Positions 1-6,992 are shown, numbered from the stretch's first letter. The stretch is 7,756 nt of DNA from Bacteroidota bacterium (GCA_023424015.1 JAFAEM010000044.1:1-7756), one strand, 5' to 3'. Made by a program: numbers and translations. The notes: generated by a model not told the origin, from the sequence alone.

Positions 1-48
1 CCGAATGGAATCGATTTGTATATAAAATTATTGAATATCATTTTGTAA
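1..48 (+). CDS. possible C-terminal tail of an upstream gene, perhaps ArgE-like M20 deacetylase (partial)
   Basis: Frame 1 is open from the window edge to a TAA at 46-48 and reads PNGIDLYIKLLNIIL. The GIDLYIKLL part resembles the closing helix of M20-family acetylornithine deacetylases, which often end in a stretch like 'GI-LY-KLL'. In several Bacteroidota an argE-like gene lies directly before argH, so the context fits. The evidence is only 15 residues. A second frame (from position 3) also stays open to 89 but runs into the repeat and looks like chance. The family assignment is an inference from memory and could easily be wrong. Confidence 0.3.
   Translation, partial: PNGIDLYIKLLNIIL
15..45 (+). 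promoter_or_regulatory. candidate Bacteroidota-type promoter for argH
   Basis: TTTG at 15-18 is followed by exactly 19 bases and then TCATTTTG at 38-45. The Bacteroidota primary sigma factor recognises TTTG at -33 and TAnnTTTG at -7, spaced by about 19-21 bases, so this matches with one mismatch in the -7 box. The region is AT-rich, so chance matches are likely, and it overlaps the possible upstream gene tail. If real, transcription would start near 49 and the inverted repeat at 51-127 would lie in the argH leader. Confidence 0.25.
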
Positions 49-50
49 TA

Positions 51-127
51 TTCTTCGTGTCCTTCGTGCCTCCTTTGTGCTCTTCGTGACCCAACAACGC
101 AGAAGAGGACACGAGGGCCACGAAGAA
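51..127. repeat. CTTCGTG-type interspersed inverted repeat
   Basis: The left part contains four TTCGTG-like words (TTCGTGT, TTCGTGC, TTTGTGC, TTCGTGA) at 9-11 base spacing between 53 and 89. The right part, 102-127, holds the complementary words CACGAG and CACGAA. Aligning 51-76 with the reverse complement of 102-127 gives about 20 matches in 26, including nine identical bases at the outer ends, so the element could form a long imperfect stem with a loop of about 25 bases. It has no coding potential. Repeats built from CTTCGTG words are, as far as I recall, scattered through spacers of Bacteroidota and other phyla with no settled function. Confidence 0.6.
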
Positions 128-161
128 GATAACTACCAGTCGCAAACCTGAAACAACTAAT

Positions 162-1502
162 ATGAAACTCTGGCAAAAAGATAAAGCATCATCAAAAGAA
201 GTAGAGATTTTTACAGTCGGTAAAGACCGCGAATTGGACCTGTACCTTGCCGCTTTTGATGTACTGGGATCACTCGCCCATATCACAATGCTGCAATCGG
301 TGGGTCTGCTTTCAAAAGACGAGTTAAGTCAGTTACAGGCCGAATTAAAAAATATCTACCGGCAGGTTCAGCGTGGAGAATTCAACTTACAAAACGATGT
401 AGAAGATATTCACTCGCAGGTGGAATTATTGCTTACCCAAAAGTTAGGTGATACCGGTAAAAAAATCCATAGCGCCCGGAGCCGCAACGACCAGGTGCTG
501 GTTGATATCAAACTTTTTCTACGCCAGGAACTCGAAATACTGGCTAACAGCATTCAGCCATTTTTTGAACTACTGCAAACACAAAGCGAAAAATACCGCG
601 ATCATCTTTTGCCCGGTTATACGCATTTGCAACTGGCCATGCCTTCTTCGTTTGGTTTATGGTTTGGTGCCTATGCCGAAAGCCTGGTGGACGATATGAT
701 AACCCTGCGTTCTGCTTATGATATTGTCAATAAGAACCCGCTGGGTTCTGCGGCAGGATATGGCTCTTCATTTCCCATCAACAGGAAGCTGACAACCGAG
801 CTACTTGGATTTGCCGACCTGAATTACAACGTAGTGTATGCCCAGATGGGACGCGGAAAAGCGGAACGGGTGGTGGCGCAGTCACTGGCCAATATTGCCG
901 ACACACTGGCCCGGCTAAGTATGGACGCCTGCCTGTATCTGAACCAGAATTTCGACTTTATCAGTTTCCCCGCCGAGTTGACTACAGGCAGCAGCATCAT
1001 GCCGCATAAAAAAAATCCTGACGTTTTTGAACTGATCCGTAGTCATTGCAATCGTATCAAAGCATTACCCAACGAGATCATGATGATGACCACTAACCTT
1101 CCATCCGGTTATCATCGCGATCTGCAATTATTGAAAGAACACCTGTTCCCCGCTTTTAAAACTTTACGCGATTGTATTGAGATGGCAGGATTGATGCTTT
1201 CCAATATTGAAATAAGGAAGAATATTCTCGCAGACGAAAAATATAAATACCTCTTCACGGTCGATGCCGTGAACAACCTGGTGATGCAGGGCACTCCATT
1301 CAGGGATGCTTATAAAATTGTAGGCAAACAAGTAGAAGAAGGAAGTTTTATCCCGCCTTCAGTATCGGCCAGTTCAGGAAAAATGCACGAGGGAAGCATA
1401 GGAAATCTATGCACCGAAGAAATCAGGAAACAAATGGAAACCGTGTATAAAAGCTTTCCGTTCTCAAGGGTGCAGCAGGCATTACAAAAACTTCTCCAGT
1501 GA
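162..1502 (+). CDS. argH: argininosuccinate lyase
   Basis: This enzyme splits L-argininosuccinate into arginine and fumarate, the last step of arginine synthesis, in the cytoplasm. The 446-residue length is close to the usual 450-460. Visible family motifs are SRNDQV at 107-112, GYTH at 152-155 with the conserved active-site His155, LGSAAGYGSSFPINR at 194-208, and the fumarate lyase signature GSSIMPHKKNPD at 276-287 on the mobile loop that carries the catalytic serine. The C-terminal part keeps the helical VDAVNNLVMQGTPFRDAY region (367-384). The start is supported because the family's usual N-terminus (M-x-LW) lines up with MKLW; there is no Shine-Dalgarno sequence, normal for this phylum. 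The GYGSSFPINR segment replaces the proteobacterial 'GALAGTAY-IDR' and is typical of Bacteroidota ArgH. The gene ends 17 bp from the converging peptidase gene. No other arg gene is fully visible. Confidence 0.97.
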   Translation: MKLWQKDKASSKEVEIFTVGKDRELDLYLAAFDVLGSLAHITMLQSVGLLSKDELSQLQAELKNIYRQVQRGEFNLQNDVEDIHSQVELLLTQKLGDTGKKIHSARSRNDQVLVDIKLFLRQELEILANSIQPFFELLQTQSEKYRDHLLPGYTHLQLAMPSSFGLWFGAYAESLVDDMITLRSAYDIVNKNPLGSAAGYGSSFPINRKLTTELLGFADLNYNVVYAQMGRGKAERVVAQSLANIADTLARLSMDACLYLNQNFDFISFPAELTTGSSIMPHKKNPDVFELIRSHCNRIKALPNEIMMMTTNLPSGYHRDLQLLKEHLFPAFKTLRDCIEMAGLMLSNIEIRKNILADEKYKYLFTVDAVNNLVMQGTPFRDAYKIVGKQVEEGSFIPPSVSASSGKMHEGSIGNLCTEEIRKQMETVYKSFPFSRVQQALQKLLQ

Positions 1503-1519
1503 TATAGGGGATAGTGAAC

Positions 1520-2896
1520 TTACATACCATACTTATCGACCAGGTAGATCAGGGCTGCCATATTCACCGCGCCGAGATCCAGTTCCCGTTTGTTCACACT
1601 TTCAAATACATCATTACGGGCATGGTGTATATCAAAATATCGTTGGGAGTCGGGACTTAATCCTGCCACTGCCGTACCCAGCTGCCGGTTGAGCGGACCG
1701 ATATCAGCGCCGCCCCCGCCTCTTGTGAAATCGCCGGCGCCATAAGGAGCGATCAGGTTACGCCATTGGATAATTTTTTCATACTGCTCATTAGTCGCAG
1801 AAAATCCAAAACCTCTTGGTGTAAAACCGCCTGCATCGCTTTCCAGTGCAAAAACATGCTTCTCATTTTTTGCCTTTGCTTCTTCAGCATATTTATAACC
1901 ACCTCTTAGTCCATTTTCCTCGTTGGCGAACAGGACAAAACGGATCGTGCGTTTGGGTTTATAACCGATGGCCTTAAATGCTCTCAACACCTCGATGGTC
2001 TGCACACAACCTGCACCATCATCATGCGCGCCTTCACAATTATCCCAGCTATCGAGGTGACCGCCTACCGTTATGATCTCATCGGGGAATTCTGAACCGG
2101 TCAATTCGCCGATCACATTGTGGCCGATGGTATCGGGCAGGAAATGACCACCGGTTTTGATAAACACATCCAGCTTTTTCTTCGCCAGGTTTTCACTCAA
2201 CCAATCGGCATCTTTTAAGCCGATCGCAATTGCTGGAATTTTTTTATATGCGGTATCATACCTCGTGGATCCTGTATGCGGAAAATTGTCGGTGCTATGG
2301 CTCATGCTTCTGACTATAACAGCCAGGGCGCCGTATTTTGCAGCGCGACTGGGACCACTGCCGCGGTATTGCACCGCATCGCGGTAGGCTCTAAACGTAT
2401 GAACGTAAGTCGGGTTGAACTTATGATTGTAGAAAACGATCCTGCCCTTTACCTCGTCTTTTCTTTTTTCGAGTTCGTCAAAAGATGCGACCTCCATCAC
2501 AGGAGCGGTCAAGCCCTTGTTGCCGGTACCAACAGAATTACCGAGTGCGATCACATCCAGTTGCCTGTTTGCAACTCGCGCTTCATCCCGGCCACCACGA
2601 ACCCAGTGAGGAACCATACATTCCTGCAACCATGCTTTGGTGGCGCCTGCCTCCTGCATCGCTTTCAGTCCCCATTTCTCTGATTTCACCATGCCCGGCG
2701 AACCCGCTAAACGCGGTCCAATATTTTTGGTGAGATGACGCAAATTTTCGTACGCATTTGAATGGAGAAGGATCTCATCCGCGAGGCGGCGGATCATCAG
2801 GGAGTCTTCTGACTGGGCCGCGGCACCGAGGCCCGTAAGTGCAACTGACAAAAAAATAACAACTCTTTTCACGGGGGTGAACTGGGTTAAAAACAT
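1520..2896 (-). CDS. secreted M28-family di-zinc metallopeptidase, carboxypeptidase Q-like
   Basis: A predicted exported amino- or carboxypeptidase acting on peptides outside the cytoplasmic membrane. The 458-residue product starts with a signal peptide (Lys10-Arg11, hydrophobic 12-23, likely cleavage after AAA at 25-27). Residues around 130-245 (KGRIVFYNHKF, AAKYGALAVIVRSM) look like the PA insert found in this class. The M28 catalytic domain follows with its co-catalytic zinc set in order: GGHLDSWD (His280, Asp282), GAHDDGAG (Asp292/293), NEENG (Glu326/327), LESDAGG (Asp354) and DIHHARND (His424/425). All metal and catalytic positions are present, so it should be active. The domain order resembles mammalian plasma glutamate carboxypeptidase (CPQ), but substrate specificity cannot be read from sequence. 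It converges on argH with a 17-bp gap and is divergent from bshA; no functional link is apparent. There is no C-terminal type IX sorting domain. Confidence 0.92.
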   Translation of the reverse strand: MFLTQFTPVKRVVIFLSVALTGLGAAAQSEDSLMIRRLADEILLHSNAYENLRHLTKNIGPRLAGSPGMVKSEKWGLKAMQEAGATKAWLQECMVPHWVRGGRDEARVANRQLDVIALGNSVGTGNKGLTAPVMEVASFDELEKRKDEVKGRIVFYNHKFNPTYVHTFRAYRDAVQYRGSGPSRAAKYGALAVIVRSMSHSTDNFPHTGSTRYDTAYKKIPAIAIGLKDADWLSENLAKKKLDVFIKTGGHFLPDTIGHNVIGELTGSEFPDEIITVGGHLDSWDNCEGAHDDGAGCVQTIEVLRAFKAIGYKPKRTIRFVLFANEENGLRGGYKYAEEAKAKNEKHVFALESDAGGFTPRGFGFSATNEQYEKIIQWRNLIAPYGAGDFTRGGGGADIGPLNRQLGTAVAGLSPDSQRYFDIHHARNDVFESVNKRELDLGAVNMAALIYLVDKYGM

Positions 2897-2945
2897 GTCG
2901 GGGAAACAGTTTATATGCTTTGTAATGAATAAAATTTAGAATTTG

Positions 2946-2986
2946 CCTGCCCTTTCCCTCATTAAAAATAACCGACGGCGGGCAGG
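2946..2986. repeat. short perfect inverted repeat in the divergent spacer
   Basis: CCTGCCC at 2946-2952 is the exact reverse complement of GGGCAGG at 2980-2986, with 27 bases between. These GC-rich arms stand out in an AT-rich 207-bp spacer (2897-3103) between the divergent peptidase and bshA genes. It could be a protein-binding site, a small repetitive element or chance. A terminator is unlikely because both flanking genes start here. I found no convincing -33/-7 pair for either gene; the nearest -7-like words are TAAATTTT (minus strand, 2938-2931) and TAAGTTTT (3068-3075), each with one mismatch and no partner. Confidence 0.35.
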
Positions 2987-3103
2987 TGATAAAAATAAAT
3001 AATTAAGTTGAACGGTAAACCTTCCTGCATCAAAACTGTTACCTTAGGGTTAATATCTCAGGTATGTTAAGTTTTAACTGCTTAAAAATCTAAAAGGATT
3101 GGG

Positions 3104-4237
3104 ATGAGAATTGGAATTGTTTGTTACCCTACATTTGGTGGAAGCGGCGTGTTGGCAACCGAACTGGGCAAGGCCCTGGCTCAAAAAGGTCACCATGTTC
3201 ATTTTATTACATACCAGCAACCCGTGAGACTGAATGGTTTTATCCCCAACATTTATTATCACGAGGTACAGGTTCCTACTTATCCCCTGTTTGACTACCC
3301 CCCATACGAAACGGCGCTGGCAAGTACCATGGTGGATGTGATCAAAAATAATGACCTCGACCTGTTACACGTGCATTATGCTATTCCTCATGCCTCGGCA
3401 GCCTATATGGCAAAGCGGATCCTGGAGAAAGAGGGAAAACAGATCCCAGTGATCACAACCCTGCATGGTACCGATATTACACTTGTTGGCCGCGATAAAA
3501 CCTATGCGCCTGTTGTCGCCTTTTCCATTAACCAAAGCGATGGCATTACAGCTGTATCAGAAAACCTGCGCGATGAAACCTACAAGGTCTTCCGGATTGA
3601 AAAAGAGATCCAGGTGATCTACAATTTTGTCGACGTAAACAGGTTTAGCCGCAAGCCAATTGATGCATTCAAAAAAGTGATCGCCCCCAACGGCGAACGC
3701 GTGCTGCTGCATGCTTCCAATTTTCGCAAGATAAAACGCGTGGAAGATGTGGTGAAGATCTTTCACCAGGTAAATCAAAAGATCCCATCCAAACTACTTT
3801 TTGTTGGTGATGGCCCCGAGCGACAGACAACAGAGGAACTGAGTCGCAACCTGGGTGTGTATGATAATGTACGATTTGTAGGCAAACAGGAACAGATGGA
3901 AGACATACTGGCTATTGCAGACCTGTTCCTGCTGACTTCAGAATACGAAAGTTTTGGGCTTGCTGCACTTGAAGCGATGGCGGCTGGTGTACCCGTTGTG
4001 TCAACCAATGCCGGTGGTCTCGGCGAGATCATGATACCAGGCGAAACGGGCTTTATGGCAGATGTAGGTGATGTTGATACAATGAGTCGCCAGGCTATGG
4101 ATATCCTGAAAAAAGATGAGACGCTAAATAAATTCAAGGCCCATGCAGCGGCGCATGCCAGGAAATACGATATCAGTAATATCATCCCACAGTATGAACA
4201 GCTTTACGAGCGATTCCTGGTGAATACACCTGTATAA
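3104..4237 (+). CDS. bshA: N-acetyl-alpha-D-glucosaminyl L-malate synthase (bacillithiol synthesis)
   Basis: A cytoplasmic retaining GT4-family glycosyltransferase that transfers GlcNAc from UDP-GlcNAc to L-malate, the first step of bacillithiol synthesis. The 377-residue length equals that of Firmicutes BshA. The N-terminal domain begins with IGIVCYPTFGGSG (3-15), the BshA hallmark, with the glycine-rich nucleotide-sugar loop. LHVHYAIPHA (88-97) and TTLHGTDIT (118-126) are also typical, and YNFVD (173-177) marks the domain junction. The C-terminal Rossmann domain has HASNFRKIKR (203-212), FVGDGPER (233-240) and the GT4 EX7E pair Glu282/Glu290 in EYESFGLAALE. The start directly matches the family's N-terminus. 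AAAGGA at 3093-3098, five bases before the ATG, looks like a Shine-Dalgarno site, unusual for this phylum. The partner genes bshB and bshC are not in the window; in Bacteroidota they are commonly unlinked. Confidence 0.95.
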   Translation: MRIGIVCYPTFGGSGVLATELGKALAQKGHHVHFITYQQPVRLNGFIPNIYYHEVQVPTYPLFDYPPYETALASTMVDVIKNNDLDLLHVHYAIPHASAAYMAKRILEKEGKQIPVITTLHGTDITLVGRDKTYAPVVAFSINQSDGITAVSENLRDETYKVFRIEKEIQVIYNFVDVNRFSRKPIDAFKKVIAPNGERVLLHASNFRKIKRVEDVVKIFHQVNQKIPSKLLFVGDGPERQTTEELSRNLGVYDNVRFVGKQEQMEDILAIADLFLLTSEYESFGLAALEAMAAGVPVVSTNAGGLGEIMIPGETGFMADVGDVDTMSRQAMDILKKDETLNKFKAHAAAHARKYDISNIIPQYEQLYERFLVNTPV

Positions 4238-4250
4238 TTGAAATTGTTGC

Positions 4251-5591
4251 TTAGTTCCTTGACGTCCGCAACCACGAAGCGGGATTCACATTTGAATTTT
4301 CTATCATCACCATAAAATTCACCTGGCCGCCTGATCCATCATCGGCTTCACCCGCCCTGCCGATCACCTGCCCGGTTTTAACAGTAGCGCCTTTGCCAAC
4401 ACTCACGCCTGAAAGATTGCTGTAGGTAGTGATATATTTTCCGTGGCGCAATACCACGGCGGCTGCTTCGCCATAATTGTGTATGGCCATCACCTCACCG
4501 TCAAATACTGCTTTTACTGCAGAACCCGCTTCGGTGCCAATCGTGATACCTGGATTGTCATCGTAGATATTGGTAAACCCTTCCACTTTGTATTTACCAA
4601 ATGGGATCTTGACAAAGCTTTTATCTACCGGCCAGGGAAGTCTGCCCTTGTTCTTCGAAAAATCAGCGCCAAGTTTGATGTCAACCGCATTTAACTCCAG
4701 GTAGCTCTCCGGCTTTTTCTCCACTGGCTCTGGCCTGGCTGGTGTTGCAGTTGTTGAAGCCGGTGCGTCGGGGTTGGCAGCCGCGATCGCTTTTTTCTCG
4801 GCAGCTACACGATCTCTTTCTTTCTTTTCTGCTGCCAGCCTGTCCTCTTCTTTCTTTTTAGCCGCAGCGATTTCTCTCCTCACGATCGCTGTCAGGGCGT
4901 TCTTAAGGTCGCGATCGCGTTTCTTTTTTGCGGCGATCTGCTTTTGCAAAACACTTCCCTGCGATTTCAACTCCGATACTACACCATCCTTTTCTTTTTT
5001 CTGTTCAGCCAGGGTGTTTCTCTGTACGGTACGATCTTCCAGCGCCTTATTCCTTTCCTGTTTTCTTGCGATCTGTTGTTCCTGCCTCCGGGCTATCAGT
5101 TGCTGCGTTTCATTGATCGTCGCCACCTGTTGCTCGCGGTAAGCGCGGTAACTCTTCAGGTAAGCAACACGACGTATTGCGTCATTAAAACTATTGGCGG
5201 AAAAAATAAAATTGATATAATCGAAGCTGCTACGGTTCTTGTAGGAATACACGATGGTGCGGGCATACTCCGATTTAAGAGTGTCGAGCTGCTTTTGCAA
5301 ACGATATATCTCAAGATTACTGCGATACAGATCGTCGTCGATCAACCTGAGTTCCTTGTTGATGCTACTGATATAACGCTCCTGTAAAGTCACTTTCCGG
5401 GCGAGCATGTTCAACTGGCCGAGGGATTGTTTCGTCTGCCCCCTCACTTTGTTGTACATGTCCTGTATCTGTTTCAATTCCTTCTGTATCTCCTCCCGTT
5501 CTCTTTCCAGCTCAGCCTTCTCGTCAGTTTGCGCTAAAGCCAGGCCAGCTGTTACCAAAAAAGCTATGAGTGTGAGGAAGATTTTTTGCAT
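4251..5591 (-). CDS. EnvC-like murein hydrolase activator with degenerate LytM (M23) domain
   Basis: Predicted periplasmic factor that activates cell-wall amidases, probably at the division site. I start it at the ATG ending at 5591 (446 residues): this gives a clean signal peptide (MQKIFLTLIAFLVTAGLALA, cut before Gln21), whereas the upstream in-frame ATG at 5642 would add 17 residues ahead of it. Residues 22-265 are a long charged coiled coil containing the EnvC-type stretch FIFSANSFNDAIRRVAYLK (128-146). A ten-residue repeat (DRLAAEKK/DRVAAEKK, 250-267) and an Ala/Pro linker (270-295) follow. The C-terminal 320-441 has the LytM fold (FDGEV, GKGATVKTGQVIG, NPASWL), but the zinc ligands are replaced: the HxGxD site reads NPGIT (346-350), the YAHL histidine is Asn392, and HLH is QVN (423-425). 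It should therefore be non-catalytic, as EnvC is. It is the last gene of the minus-strand run, 64 bp after the DUF4292 gene. Confidence 0.9.
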   Translation of the reverse strand: MQKIFLTLIAFLVTAGLALAQTDEKAELEREREEIQKELKQIQDMYNKVRGQTKQSLGQLNMLARKVTLQERYISSINKELRLIDDDLYRSNLEIYRLQKQLDTLKSEYARTIVYSYKNRSSFDYINFIFSANSFNDAIRRVAYLKSYRAYREQQVATINETQQLIARRQEQQIARKQERNKALEDRTVQRNTLAEQKKEKDGVVSELKSQGSVLQKQIAAKKKRDRDLKNALTAIVRREIAAAKKKEEDRLAAEKKERDRVAAEKKAIAAANPDAPASTTATPARPEPVEKKPESYLELNAVDIKLGADFSKNKGRLPWPVDKSFVKIPFGKYKVEGFTNIYDDNPGITIGTEAGSAVKAVFDGEVMAIHNYGEAAAVVLRHGKYITTYSNLSGVSVGKGATVKTGQVIGRAGEADDGSGGQVNFMVMIENSNVNPASWLRTSRN

Positions 5592-5655
5592 AACCAGGAT
5601 TTTATAGTTGGGGAACAGGGCTCTATAACGGAATAATAACAAAGAAATTATTTTA

Positions 5656-6471
5656 TCAATTGTATTTGTAGTTTTTAGGCACGGAAAAAGGGAAACTTAA
5701 CGTTTCATTAAATTCATAGGATTTGAAATCAAGTTTTATATCGAGATTAGATTTCTCGGCGATGGTGATCCTTCTTTTCTTGGAAAATGTAACACCTTTC
5801 TTATGCTCATAGTCACTATAACTAAGGTTGCAGGTACGGCTCCGGTAGCTGTCCGTATCATCCAGCTTGCTATTCTCGATCTTCCCTGCCTCGCTTAGTG
5901 TCAGCAGGTTTTTAAACCATTGACCGGTGCTGAGCAAAGAAATACTGGTTCCCGATTTTGAATAGGAAGTAATATTACCATCGACAAATACGGGATTGCC
6001 GATCAGGATCTGCTGAAGCGAATGCAGATCAAGTGGAAGGGCAGTCATTTCCTGTAAATAGGCTACACTCCTTGCAGAATATATCTTATCCTGTTTATTC
6101 AGGATCTTAACCGAATCCTTCGTGATATACGCCCTCAACCCTTCGATGCCCAGTATCGCAGTGATCGAAATCCAGATCGCGCTGTCCTTGTACATCCGCA
6201 GGTTGGCATTGACATCGTATTTTTTTCCATCCGTGCCCTGGTAATCTACATTGATCTTAGCAGAAAAAGTGGTGAAGTCAAGCTTGGCCCTGTTCATTTC
6301 CGCCACCGCTTCCTTAATAACAGCTGCCGAGTCTTCACGGGTGGGGATCGCGGGTGTAGTTTCTAATACAGAGTCCTTCTTCGCAATAGCCGTCTGGATA
6401 TTACGGGTCGATCTGCATGATAATATCAAACCACTTACAATACCAAAAAATAAAATTATTCTTAACATCAT
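5656..6471 (-). CDS. DUF4292-family lipoprotein
   Basis: A 271-residue lipoprotein of unknown molecular function found in Bacteroidota. The N-terminus is a hydrophobic signal (IILFFGIVSGLILS) ending in a lipobox with Cys19; CRSTRN follows, with no acidic residue right after Cys. The soluble part shows the family hallmark LDFTTFSAKINVDY (64-77), then LRMYKDSAIWISITAILGIEGLRAYIT (91-117, split here by the motif KDSAIWISI at 95-103) and KILNK near 122-126. Alternating beta strands dominate the C-terminal half (176-255), consistent with a LolA/LppX-like half-barrel; that fold is an inference. Two adjacent ATGs (6471 and 6468) are both possible starts. In many Bacteroidota this gene sits between a TPR gene and an EnvC/M23 gene; here the EnvC partner is kept 64 bp downstream and dut lies upstream. 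The linkage suggests a role in envelope or lipoprotein homeostasis, but no function is shown. Confidence 0.85.
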   Translation of the reverse strand: MMLRIILFFGIVSGLILSCRSTRNIQTAIAKKDSVLETTPAIPTREDSAAVIKEAVAEMNRAKLDFTTFSAKINVDYQGTDGKKYDVNANLRMYKDSAIWISITAILGIEGLRAYITKDSVKILNKQDKIYSARSVAYLQEMTALPLDLHSLQQILIGNPVFVDGNITSYSKSGTSISLLSTGQWFKNLLTLSEAGKIENSKLDDTDSYRSRTCNLSYSDYEHKKGVTFSKKRRITIAEKSNLDIKLDFKSYEFNETLSFPFSVPKNYKYN

Positions 6472-6522
6472 TTGTAATCGTTATTTATGGCGCCCCAATT
6501 ACTATCCCGCTAGCCATCGGAA

Positions 6523-6550
6523 CCTAATCCCTAATTCCAGATCCCTACTG
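6523..6550. repeat. four degenerate heptamers overlapping the dut stop codon
   Basis: Reading the + strand in sevens from 6523 gives CCTAATC, CCTAATT, CCAGATC and CCTACTG. All begin with CC and share an AT at the fifth or sixth base in three of four. The last unit contains the dut stop codon (complement of CTA at 6545-6547). Shifted by phase, the units (nATCCCT, nATTCCA) resemble the YATCCAG heptamers at 7684-7756. Only four imperfect copies exist, so a chance C-rich stretch cannot be excluded. The rest of the 73-bp gap before the DUF4292 gene shows no clear signal. Confidence 0.45.
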
Positions 6551-6988
6551 TTTCCCCGTATGCCCAAATCCCCCCGCACTTCTTTGCGTGTCCTCAAGCT
6601 CTTCAGCCTGTTTCCAGCTGACCTGTTCTACTTTCTGAACAACAAGTTGCGCAATCCGGTCACTATGTGATATGACCTGCTCCTCCTGGGAAAGGTTGAT
6701 TAAGATAACCTTAATTTCTCCGCGATAATCGGCATCAATGGTGCCCGGTGTATTGAGGCAGGTGATTCCCTGTTTGAAAGCAAGACCACTGCGGGGTCGT
6801 ACCTGTACTTCGTAGCCCTGGGGTATTTCCATAAAGATCCCGGTGGGTACCAGTGTTCTTTCCAGGGGCTTCAAACAGATCGGCTGATCGAGATTTGCCC
6901 TGATATCCATGCCCGAAGATCCAGGGGTCGCATATGCAGGTAACGGATTGGAAGAGGTATTGATGATTTTTATCTCGATAGCATTCAT
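6545..6988 (-). CDS. dut: dUTP diphosphatase (trimeric dUTPase)
   Basis: Hydrolyses dUTP to dUMP and pyrophosphate in the cytoplasm, keeping uracil out of DNA and supplying dUMP for thymidylate synthesis. The 147 residues fit the homotrimeric family (about 145-155). All five motifs are present in order: PGSSGMDIRA (22-31), RPRSGLA with Ser67 (64-70), GTIDADYRGEI with catalytic Asp85 and uracil-stacking Tyr88 (82-92), RIAQLVVQ (111-118), and the glycine-rich tail RSAGGFGHTG (136-145) that closes over the substrate. Motif V has Arg-Ser where many homologues have Arg-Gly. The start is supported by a perfect -7 box only four bases upstream. It lies between ispF (99-bp spacer of decamer repeats) and the DUF4292 gene (73 bp). 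An alternative 90-residue frame across its N-terminal half is a shadow. Confidence 0.96.
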   Translation of the reverse strand: MNAIEIKIINTSSNPLPAYATPGSSGMDIRANLDQPICLKPLERTLVPTGIFMEIPQGYEVQVRPRSGLAFKQGITCLNTPGTIDADYRGEIKVILINLSQEEQVISHSDRIAQLVVQKVEQVSWKQAEELEDTQRSAGGFGHTGKQ

Positions 6989-6992
6989 TTCG

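Noticed and set aside
51..127. Insertion sequence or transposon end before argH
   Set aside because: There is no transposase, no flanking direct repeat that I can see, and the inverted arms are internally repetitive CTTCGTG words instead of a unique terminal repeat.
2931..3075. Promoters for the peptidase gene and bshA (TAAATTTT and TAAGTTTT)
   Set aside because: Each has one mismatch to TAnnTTTG and no TTTG at 19-21 bases upstream in an AT-rich spacer, so chance is the simplest explanation.
4774..5387. Several overlapping + strand open frames opposite the EnvC coiled coil, rich in Ser, Phe and Cys
   Set aside because: They are antisense shadows of a Lys/Glu/Ala/Arg-rich coiled coil; none shows a domain, and the minus-strand gene is clear.
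5592..5642. Longer start for the EnvC-like protein
   Set aside because: The extra 17 residues precede a complete signal peptide beginning at the ATG ending at 5591 and would displace it from the N-terminus.
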